Below are positions 6,583 to 12,550 of a stretch of 12,550 bases of DNA, piece by piece. The DNA is from an uncultured Bacteroidales bacterium (GTDB lineage: Bacteria > Bacteroidota > Bacteroidia > Bacteroidales > UBA932): positions 1 through 12,550 of the forward strand of contig CALCEJ010000092.1 in assembly GCA_937900465.1 (NCBI GenBank). The letters are read 5' to 3'. Position numbers and translations under genes: made by a program. The first letter of the stretch is position 1. Every line of letters starts with the position of its first letter. The notes under the pieces were generated by a model. That model searched no databases. It was not told the origin of the DNA and was given only the letters and a program-made list of their open reading frames with translations.

Positions 6583-8823
6583 CTAGAACGCCTGGAACGT
6601 ACTCCAGGACGTATTAGACTCCGCAGCCGTCTGATAATCCCCTATCTCCGGGAAGAAATCGAATCCTGTCCAGGTCTCGATCTGGTCCACGCTTACCGCG
6701 TAATTCGTGTATGAATCACTGATATACTCACGGTGTTCCAGCCAGAATCCCACGGCTGAGGCATCCGTGATGCCGTCGCCGGAGCGCTTGACCTTCAGGA
6801 GGACCTTCCAGTAGTAATTGGGGACGGCAACCGTCTTGGAGTCACGGGTATTCACTATCGTTTTCACGGTTTCGCTTCCGCCCTTTTTCCGGAACGCGGC
6901 GCCGGTGACGACATAGACCGTGTCGCAGGAGGATGTGAGCCCGCGCACCGCGCCCTCGAGCGAAGACCATATTCCGCCGTTGAAGCCGTTCTGGAGCTGA
7001 GGGGTGAGATTTGTCACATAGTACGTCTCCGCCATCATCTCATCGACTCCGTTACGGTCCGCATTAGGGATCTGATGTCCCCGCGCATAGTACTGGGAGG
7101 CGTAATTTGCCGATGCTACGGATACGCCGTACGCCCCGTTCGTGAGCTTTGTCTGCTTCGATGTAGGGACATTCGGGTCAAAGGCCCAGCTTTCATCCCG
7201 TCCGGACCCGAGGTGATCCGCGCAAAGCGGATAAGCCACCCAGTACGACGCATACATCTCCGGGTCATACAGGTAGGAATAGTTCCTGACTGTGTTTCCG
7301 CCCATAGTCGAATACACCGTATTGTCGTAGAGGTCTCCAAGCGACGATGTCGTTGTGCCGGACATAGAAGACACAGAGTAAACGGGAAGTTCTAGCCAGC
7401 GTGTCGGGGATACGGGGTCTCCCCCGCCGCCTCCGCCGCTGCCTCCCGCCGAGGGGAATTCGAGCCTGTAGAGGGATATGCTCTGGAGATTACTTTTATA
7501 GCAAGCAAAGCGGGGACTACCGGAGTTCCACATTATCTCACGTTCCGGATAGCTGACACTGAATACGTGCGATGCTCCCGCACTGTAAGACAGGGTCCAT
7601 TCGTATGTATTTGTCGAAGGAACTGTCGAGAAAAACAGACTATTATTATCGCTCGTCAGTCCAAGGTAATAATCCCCCTGCTTCAGGGTATATCCGTTCG
7701 CGGAAGGGGCTATGACAATATTGTATGCGCCGGCCTCGGCAAGAGTAACCTTGTTTTCAGTCACCGTAACCGATGTATAAGCTCCATAATTCCCGGAGCC
7801 GGACTTCCCGGTCAGTACATTGGTCCCATTCACAATGATATACTCGCCGCTCCAGTCCGCCGGGGCGGATGTCACAAGGGTATAGACCTTAGGCGTCCGT
7901 ACGGCCGAAGACATATTTACGCCAAGCGTATTGCGCGCGTTGACAGCGAAATCGAGTGAGAGCGAGGAGATGGACCTTGTGTACTTGGCGTGGTTGGTAA
8001 CGACCTCCACGGTAAGTTCAGTTATCGTCGCAGGCATCATTCCAACCCACACACGGAGGGTGTTCGCAGAATACACGAGATTGTCCGCAAGGGCGGTTAC
8101 GGTATTGGAAGCGTTGTTTGCGGTGGCGGACCCGTCAGTCATATCCACAAGGAACTCACCGGTAAGTTCTGCGCCTTCCTGGGCTGTGAAGACGACTTTT
8201 TCGATAGTCTCACCGGTGGTGATGGAAAGGTTCTTCAGGGTTATGTCTCCGTGGGCCACAAGTCGCATCCAGTCGATTGGAATCTGAGTATCGGGGAACG
8301 AAACGAATGAGTGAGTTCCGGTACCGGTCATAATGTCCGACGCAGGATCGAAGGTCGATGCTCCAGGAGTCTGAGTCCCCGGGATGTTCACGATGGCTAT
8401 GCCTCCCGCGTAGTCTGAGACGGAGGATATCGGGAAAATCGTGTAGAAATTGAAGGGTCCCGGATGGCCGCCCGTGATAGTTACGTCGAAATTCGTCTTG
8501 TTGGAGGAGGTCGTCAACGGGTCTGACTCATAGAACCCGTCATCCCACGTTCCCCCGGCGTAAGTATATCCAAGGCCCATCCTGTCGCCCACGCTCCATA
8601 CAACGGTAGTTCCGTCCCAGGCAGTTTTGGTCGACGGGTCGAGGGATGTCGGCGACGGGGCGGTCGAGGGGTCGACGGATGAGAAACTCAGGCGGACGGA
8701 AGGGATTGCGACGGATTCGTCGCCGGGGCGCGGGTTCGTGGGCTCGTATGGGCCGAAATCTTCCTCAACCTGGCAGGCGAAAAGAACGCTCAGCGCCGCA
8801 AAGAGAAATATCCTCTTTTTCAT
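6583..8823 (-). CDS. Fimbrillin-like lipoprotein with C-terminal DNA/RNA non-specific endonuclease domain
   Basis: 746 aa. Residues 1-17 form a lipoprotein signal (LFAC, Cys17) followed by QVEED, resembling the acidic Bacteroidetes export signal for surface lipoproteins. Residues about 40-310 look fimbrillin/Mfa-like (TKTAW, VVWSVGD at 74-80, many beta strands). A beta-rich domain follows at about 313-455 (ADWSGEYIIVNG ... YKSNLQSISLYRL). A Gly-rich linker lies at 460-468. Residues about 475-735 match NUC1/Serratia-type nucleases: ARGHQIPNADR with His583 as general base, and NLTPQ...FNGGIWSSLE with Asn615 and Glu623 at the expected metal-site spacing. Ala580 replaces the Asp of the classic DRGH motif. 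It probably degrades nucleic acid at the cell surface. It lies 3 nt after a 39-aa ORF, in one operon. Confidence 0.85.
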   Translation of the reverse strand: MKKRIFLFAALSVLFACQVEEDFGPYEPTNPRPGDESVAIPSVRLSFSSVDPSTAPSPTSLDPSTKTAWDGTTVVWSVGDRMGLGYTYAGGTWDDGFYESDPLTTSSNKTNFDVTITGGHPGPFNFYTIFPISSVSDYAGGIAIVNIPGTQTPGASTFDPASDIMTGTGTHSFVSFPDTQIPIDWMRLVAHGDITLKNLSITTGETIEKVVFTAQEGAELTGEFLVDMTDGSATANNASNTVTALADNLVYSANTLRVWVGMMPATITELTVEVVTNHAKYTRSISSLSLDFAVNARNTLGVNMSSAVRTPKVYTLVTSAPADWSGEYIIVNGTNVLTGKSGSGNYGAYTSVTVTENKVTLAEAGAYNIVIAPSANGYTLKQGDYYLGLTSDNNSLFFSTVPSTNTYEWTLSYSAGASHVFSVSYPEREIMWNSGSPRFACYKSNLQSISLYRLEFPSAGGSGGGGGGDPVSPTRWLELPVYSVSSMSGTTTSSLGDLYDNTVYSTMGGNTVRNYSYLYDPEMYASYWVAYPLCADHLGSGRDESWAFDPNVPTSKQTKLTNGAYGVSVASANYASQYYARGHQIPNADRNGVDEMMAETYYVTNLTPQLQNGFNGGIWSSLEGAVRGLTSSCDTVYVVTGAAFRKKGGSETVKTIVNTRDSKTVAVPNYYWKVLLKVKRSGDGITDASAVGFWLEHREYISDSYTNYAVSVDQIETWTGFDFFPEIGDYQTAAESNTSWSTFQAF

Positions 8824-8826
8824 AAG

Positions 8827-8946
8827 CTAGATATCTCCGAGGTCGTGGTCCTTGTTGTAATCCTTGTCCGACTCCCCGGACATAATCGCGGCTTCGAGGC
8901 GGAGATCGATAACCTCGCACCTCACGGGTGTGTATTCCTGTTTCAT
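8827..8946 (-). CDS. Small 39-aa peptide gene upstream of the nuclease lipoprotein
   Basis: ATG at 8946, stop TAG at 8827-8829; it reads MKQEYTPVRCEVIDLRLEAA and ends IMSGESDKDYNKDHDLGDI. The promoter lies 19 nt upstream and the lipoprotein ATG is 3 nt downstream, with GGAG of the lipoprotein site inside this ORF, so the two are translationally linked. There is no signal peptide or membrane segment. The plan (MK, YT, P, [DE][VL][IL], RxE, A, SG[ED], acidic tail) matches the 47-aa ORF at 9946-10089. Short ORFs of this look are frequent before Bacteroidales lipoprotein genes, but I know no established function. Confidence 0.7.
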   Translation of the reverse strand: MKQEYTPVRCEVIDLRLEAAIMSGESDKDYNKDHDLGDI

Positions 8947-8964
8947 TCTGGACTTTATATTTCG

Positions 8965-8996
8965 CAAAGGTAATACTTCCCGGATTTTTTTCCAAT
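8965..8996 (-). promoter_or_regulatory. Promoter of the small-peptide/nuclease-lipoprotein operon
   Basis: On the minus strand ATTG (8996-8993, one mismatch to TTTG) and TACCTTTG (8972-8965) are separated by exactly 20 bp. The expected start is near 8959, giving a leader of only about 13 nt before the small ORF. Confidence 0.7.
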
Positions 8997-9111
8997 AGTG
9001 ATTGACCTTCCACGCCCCCCCGTGTGCAAAACCGGCCCATTTTGCCTCGACGGCGGCCTTGCTACTGCTCCAGTTCCCCGTACTGAATTTGCGCGCGTAA
9101 AGTGCAACTTG

Positions 9112-9232
9112 TTGATTTATAAATAGTTACGCAAAAGAGGGGTATCTTAAATGACACCCCCTCTTTCTCATAATATACTATAAATCAATTAGTTACATTT
9201 CACGCCCCTGCGCCCCTCCGTCCGTAACTATT
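9112..9232. repeat. Two interlocked 10-bp inverted repeats flanking a hairpin
   Basis: TTGATTTATA (9112-9121) is the exact inverse of TATAAATCAA (9179-9188), and AATAGTTACG (9122-9131) is the exact inverse of CGTAACTATT (9223-9232). AGTTAC also recurs directly at 9191-9196. The right outer arm covers the Nudix stop codon. No gene is seen between 8997 and 9227. The block could be a small non-coding repeat unit or an insertion footprint. Confidence 0.5.
9132..9166 (-). terminator. Terminator of the Nudix gene
   Basis: Read on the minus strand, AAAGAGGGGGTGTC (9166-9153) pairs with GATACCCCTCTTT (9146-9134), with one bulge and one G-T pair. The second arm ends in TTTT, giving a rho-independent terminator about 60 nt after the Nudix stop. 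A shorter T run on the plus strand could allow weak bidirectional use. Confidence 0.65.
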
Positions 9233-9626
9233 GAAAAAGAGCAATCTCCTTTTCTATCATCGGGAGAAGGATCTCGTCCGCCGGAAGCCACTTTACTGAG
9301 TGAATCGAGGACATATCCAGCCACCTTGCGGCCTCGTGCTCATTCAGATGCAATGCATCGCGCAAAAGGGAGCACATAAAACAATGCATAGTCAAATGGA
9401 ACTTTGGATAGTCCCATTCAACTGTGTGAAGCAGTTTCCCTACGTGAATGTCTGCGGATAACTCTTCCTTTATTTCCCGAACGAGAGCATCCTCCGGGGT
9501 TTCTCCCTTTTCCATCTTCCCGCCCGGGAATTCCCACCAGTCTTTGAAATCTCCATACCCACGCTGAGTGGCAAATATTTTATTACCATTTTGGATTATT
9601 GCGGCAACTACTTCAATCGTTTTCAT
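9228..9626 (-). CDS. Nudix (MutT-type) hydrolase
   Basis: 132 aa, normal MutT length. The Nudix box is complete at 36-58: G, KMEKG, E42, seven residues, then REIKEELSA, with Ser57 in place of the usual Gly. ATQRGYGDFKDWWEFPGG upstream of the box is typical of (deoxy)nucleoside-triphosphate pyrophosphohydrolases that clear oxidised dNTPs such as 8-oxo-dGTP; other NTP substrates are possible. WLPADEILLP near the end is the usual MutT C-terminal motif. Cytoplasmic. The start ATG (9626) has no Shine-Dalgarno of its own and overlaps a short upstream ORF, so its translation may depend on that ORF. Confidence 0.92.
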   Translation of the reverse strand: MKTIEVVAAIIQNGNKIFATQRGYGDFKDWWEFPGGKMEKGETPEDALVREIKEELSADIHVGKLLHTVEWDYPKFHLTMHCFMCSLLRDALHLNEHEAARWLDMSSIHSVKWLPADEILLPMIEKEIALFQ

Positions 9627-9669
9627 TGTTTAAAAAAATGCGGGTGAGGTCCGGTATTTCCTCGTTCAT
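9613..9669 (-). CDS. Possible 18-aa upstream ORF overlapping the Nudix start
   Basis: It reads MNEEIPDLTRIFLNNEND and stops 14 nt inside the Nudix gene in another frame. AGGA lies 6 nt before its ATG, while the Nudix ATG has none. The predicted transcript start (about 9688) includes it. It may act as a leader ORF coupling translation; a chance ORF cannot be excluded. Confidence 0.35.
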   Translation of the reverse strand: MNEEIPDLTRIFLNNEND

Positions 9670-9693
9670 AGACTATCCTCTATCAGTCCTATA

Positions 9694-9725
9694 CAAATGT
9701 CGGAAGAAAAAGTCTTATTGACAAA
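9694..9725 (-). promoter_or_regulatory. Promoter of the Nudix gene
   Basis: On the minus strand TTTG (9725-9722) is followed after 20 bp by GACATTTG (9701-9694), one mismatch from TAnnTTTG. Just behind it TTGCAA occurs twice (9728-9733 and 9737-9742), nine bases apart, a possible operator. Confidence 0.6.
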
Positions 9726-9742
9726 TCTTGCAAGGTTTGCAA

Positions 9743-9945
9743 TCATTTGGAACTGTCGAACCGGGTCTATGGCGGCGGGACAGTGCCAGCAGAATCTTCC
9801 CCGACAAGGGCCTATCCTATGGCTTTGACGGAGGAATCGAAACTATTCCATCTGTTAGATACAGACCAACACAAAGGGCATAAGCCCTATATGTCCGGGA
9901 TAAAGACCGGGCAAAGGATGAACAAACGTTAAACTTAATATCATT
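9743..9945 (+). other. Non-coding leader region before the second small-peptide gene
   Basis: No convincing gene: an open frame at 9747-9932 lacks an ATG near its start and shows no family likeness. Two short hairpins sit in a row at GGGC/GCCC (9876-9887) and CCGG/CCGG (9895-9910). No clear TAnnTTTG element is seen on the plus strand; TGGCTTTG at 9815-9822 is one mismatch away. The next gene may therefore have a structured leader. Confidence 0.35.
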
Positions 9946-10089
9946 ATGAAAGAAAAACAACTTTACACAGCCCCCGCGGCTGACCTCCTCGTGGTACGAT
10001 TCGAGGAGGCGTTACTAACAACATCCGGCGATATGGCAGCCAAGTCATGGACGGCGGGAGAAGCTGACTGGTTCGACGATGAAGACTAA
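9946..10089 (+). CDS. Small 47-aa peptide gene upstream of the second fimbrillin-like lipoprotein
   Basis: ATG at 9946, TAA at 10087-10089. It begins MKEKQLYTAPAADLLVVRFE and continues EALLTTSGDMAAKSW to an acidic end (ADWFDDED). No signal peptide or membrane segment. It shares the plan of the 39-aa ORF at 8827-8946: YT and Pro near the start, an R-[LF]-E core, SG followed by an acidic residue, and an acidic tail. The lipoprotein start at 10115 lies 25 nt downstream, and an earlier in-frame ATG at 10079 overlaps this ORF. The function is unknown. Confidence 0.65.
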   Translation: MKEKQLYTAPAADLLVVRFEEALLTTSGDMAAKSWTAGEADWFDDED

Positions 10090-10114
10090 TGTTCCACTCA
10101 AAACAATGAATTCT

Positions 10115-12256
10115 ATGAAAAAGTATTCCATCCTTTTGAGTGCGGTATTAGCAGTCCTCGCACTCGGTTCTTGTCTTAAAGAACAGGAAACTGCAATTGA
10201 AGAAGCCACGAATAACGGACCTGCATCAGTTCCGTTCCAGCTTCGAGCCACGATTCCCGCTGTAGAAGACGCAACGAAAACATCCCTTAACACCAGCACC
10301 TGGGCCGTTGAATGGGAGGATACTGATGTTATCTATGCCGTAACTACGGATGAAGAATGGGGCGTGGCATATTCTTCCGACAATGATGGCAACACAATCG
10401 CCGAATTTGCATACGACTCCGTAAACGGTACCTTCTCTACCGATTTGGCAATTTCGGACGGAAGCCACACCTTCAATTTCTTGTACACTAACGGTCAGCA
10501 GAAGTCTTATCACCGTGGAGCAAGCACGACATTCCAACTGTACGGAACTCAATCATTTGATGCTTCTAATCCTACAGCTAATCTGAAGAGTTATGATGCA
10601 CTGGCTGCTCAGGTTACGGCAACAACACCGACCTCTTTTGCCGATGTGGATATGTCCCACCTTTTCTCTTTGATGAAAGTTACGCTGAATAACAAGACAG
10701 GTGCTTCCGTAACCATCAACAAATTTGAGGTGGAGATCCCCGGACAAAACCTTTATGGCATCTTCAACGTGACATTTGGCACGACACCTTCTGTCGCCTA
10801 CAATAAAAGCGGCGGAGACAAGATTACCATCAACATCTCGAACGGCACCGTCGCCAACAACGGCTCCCTGGATGTGTATTTCGTGATGGGCCCCGTTTCT
10901 GGATATACTGGAGAAGTCACTTTCACCGTGACCGACAGTGCTGACAACACCTATACGAAGACCAATACGATTTCCGCTCCGGGCGTCACTTTTGCTGCAG
11001 GAACGTACAATACCGCAAGCTATACTTTCAAGGCTGGAGTATCTTACCCTACGATAGACAACACAAGCTCTGATTATTCTACCGGCTTTGAAACTGACTT
11101 TACTGCCGGAACAATTTATAACAACACCTCAGTTAAGGTGGATGGACCATCTGGACAGCAGTGGGGCTCTTATTATGGCACAGCCTCAACCAATAGTGCA
11201 CTCACTGGGTCCAACTCTATGCAAATGAGGTGGTATACATCTGCGACATCGAACTTGGGTTATGCGGAGACGAATTTCTTCATTGCAAAGGTCGGATATG
11301 TTTCCTTCTCGGCTGCAGCCACGAATGGATTAAAGATAGGGTTGTATTATAAGGGCTCGTCTGATCCCGATTGGACTCTCGCAGAAACGTTTACGCCTAC
11401 CACCACAAAAGATTCTTATGCACATAGTTTCTTGACGCCAATTGACAACGCAAGAATCAGATTCCAGATTGTTCTTCCGGCATCTAATCCAGGAACAACA
11501 TCCAACATCAGAATTGACGATGTCGTTGTGAAACCTGTTACACCGACACCCTCGATTTCCGTCACAACATCTGCGGCTACGGCAACTTCAAGTCTGGACG
11601 GCACGACTGCAACGCTGAACGGCTCGCTGGCACTTCTAAATGGTGCTATAAATGCAAGTGTTACGGAGGCAGGATTCTACTATAAGCTTAGCGCGGCTGG
11701 TGCCTATACCAAAGTCACTTGCGCTTCGGCACCGACATCTACTACTACGTTCTCCTATGATCTGACAGGTCTTACCAAAGATTCTGAATACACCTACTAT
11801 GCTTATGCTATCTATGATGGAGGTAGCGAGGTAACCGGTGAAGCGACGGAGAAGACATTTACTCCGACTCTAGCAGGTAGTAAAAAAACATATACTCTTA
11901 CAATTACTGCTAGCGATTTCGTGACAACATCATATGCAGCAAATAACGGGGATCACACTTTGACCGCAACTGCTTCTGATTCATCAACAATGGATGTAAC
12001 CATTAACAGTAGTCAAGTAATGCAGTCTAGTGGTATTCAGTTCCAGGCTCAGAAAGGTGTTATCTATAATAAGACGGATCTTGGAAGTATTACCAGCATC
12101 ACAACAGTTGCTTCTGGTAATGATGTTGACGTTAAGAATATCGGGACGAGTGAGAATCCTGATTCAAATGAGGGTAGTGGTGGTTATTTCAAAATTGCGA
12201 AGAGCACTAAGTCAGTAGCTAATCTGACGTCGATTACCATCGTTTTTGAGAAATAG
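10115..12256 (+). CDS. Large fimbrillin-like lipoprotein with jelly-roll-like, Fn3-like and beta-rich C-terminal domains
   Basis: 713 aa from the ATG at 10115; ATGs at 10079 and 10106 are in frame, but the signal peptide starts cleanly at MKKYSILLSA. The lipobox is LGSC (Cys20), followed by LKEQE. Residues about 35-310 are fimbrillin-like (KTSLN, VEWEDTDVIYAV at 65-76, beta-rich). About 320-475 resembles a jelly-roll carbohydrate-binding or lectin-like domain (GFETDFT ... IRIDDVVVKP). About 480-585 is an Fn3-like repeat (GTTATLNGS, EAGFYYK, LTGLTKDSEYTYYAYA). About 592-713 is a beta-rich domain (GVIYNKTDLGSITSI, then LTSITIVFEK) that recurs in Bacteroidetes surface proteins. No catalytic motif is evident; adhesion or glycan binding is inferred. 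The last 380 nt are visibly more AT-rich than the neighbours. Confidence 0.75.
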   Translation: MKKYSILLSAVLAVLALGSCLKEQETAIEEATNNGPASVPFQLRATIPAVEDATKTSLNTSTWAVEWEDTDVIYAVTTDEEWGVAYSSDNDGNTIAEFAYDSVNGTFSTDLAISDGSHTFNFLYTNGQQKSYHRGASTTFQLYGTQSFDASNPTANLKSYDALAAQVTATTPTSFADVDMSHLFSLMKVTLNNKTGASVTINKFEVEIPGQNLYGIFNVTFGTTPSVAYNKSGGDKITINISNGTVANNGSLDVYFVMGPVSGYTGEVTFTVTDSADNTYTKTNTISAPGVTFAAGTYNTASYTFKAGVSYPTIDNTSSDYSTGFETDFTAGTIYNNTSVKVDGPSGQQWGSYYGTASTNSALTGSNSMQMRWYTSATSNLGYAETNFFIAKVGYVSFSAAATNGLKIGLYYKGSSDPDWTLAETFTPTTTKDSYAHSFLTPIDNARIRFQIVLPASNPGTTSNIRIDDVVVKPVTPTPSISVTTSAATATSSLDGTTATLNGSLALLNGAINASVTEAGFYYKLSAAGAYTKVTCASAPTSTTTFSYDLTGLTKDSEYTYYAYAIYDGGSEVTGEATEKTFTPTLAGSKKTYTLTITASDFVTTSYAANNGDHTLTATASDSSTMDVTINSSQVMQSSGIQFQAQKGVIYNKTDLGSITSITTVASGNDVDVKNIGTSENPDSNEGSGGYFKIAKSTKSVANLTSITIVFEK

Positions 12257-12308
12257 CATTTCCACAATCGTCAGGCAACAAAAGCGGTCGCTATGTTTCC
12301 TATGGCAG

Positions 12309-12342
12309 AGTCCTGTAGGTTTGCCCTGCAGGACTTTGTTTT
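12309..12342 (+). terminator. Terminator of the second lipoprotein operon
   Basis: AGTCCTGTAG (12309-12318) pairs with CTGCAGGACT (12326-12335) with one G-T pair, followed by TTGTTTT. It lies about 50 nt past the stop codon. Confidence 0.8.
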
Positions 12343-12550
12343 AGGTAGTGTGCAACCTAGGAAACCAATAGATTAAGCCATACGTCATTCCGCGTTCGCC
12401 TGCCTCCCCAAGTTTGAACGTCCTTTTCACGGTCAGTATGCCGGATAAGACCACGCGACTCCATCGGAGGTTTACCAACGGAAAAGAATAGCGGGTGGAG
12501 GATAAGTGTCGCAGGTGGTGCTCCCGAAGGTGCCACCTGCGACGAAAAGG
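12343..12550. other. Right-end region without a firm gene
   Basis: A minus-strand frame is open from the window edge to a TAG at 12357-12359 (about 63 codons) and includes KPPMESRGLIRHTDREKD, but no family is recognised. An 11-bp perfect stem, GTCGCAGGTGG (12508-12518) with CCACCTGCGAC (12533-12543), lies near the edge with no T tract. Coding status is undecided. Confidence 0.3.

Noticed and set aside
9745..9765. GGTTCGA on the minus strand resembling a tRNA T-loop
   Set aside because: The flanks cannot form the T-stem or acceptor stem.
9747..9932. Plus-strand open frame before the second small peptide
   Set aside because: No ATG at a suitable place, no recognisable motif; treated as leader DNA.

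Overview
The window looks like a Bacteroidales chromosome segment. Promoters have the Bacteroidetes form (TTTG, about 20 bp, TAnnTTTG), most starts lack a clear Shine-Dalgarno site, and there are fimbrillin-like lipoproteins and a Bacteroidetes-type tyrosine recombinase. I cannot fix the genus; base composition is fairly GC-rich except near the right end.

Left edge (1-1016): the N-terminal part of a minus-strand tyrosine recombinase runs off the window. It has a well-formed promoter and a leader carrying short GGACGGA-type repeats. Behind the promoter, on the plus strand, lies what looks like the 3' end of a tRNA (T-loop to acceptor) followed by a hairpin terminator. I read this as the att scar of an integrated element lying to the left, with ordinary chromosome to the right.

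Metabolic block (1017-6579): a carboxymuconolactone-decarboxylase/cupin fusion (minus) and a PreA-like dihydropyrimidine-dehydrogenase-type oxidoreductase (plus) diverge from a perfect 18-bp inverted repeat that holds both promoters. A small DUF486-type membrane protein follows preA and overlaps tail-to-tail with an AGCS sodium:alanine/glycine symporter (minus). The symporter diverges from a periplasmic lipoprotein esterase through a second symmetrical promoter pair.

Lipoprotein block (6580-12550): two peptide-plus-lipoprotein modules lie in opposite orientations around a Nudix hydrolase. Each module starts with a 39- or 47-aa peptide of similar plan, followed closely by a large fimbrillin-like lipoprotein. 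The minus-strand lipoprotein ends in a DNA/RNA non-specific endonuclease domain; the plus-strand one ends in jelly-roll-like, Fn3-like and beta-rich domains. The paired small peptides are the most unusual signal here. Nothing was searched against a database; all family calls are from recognised motifs.
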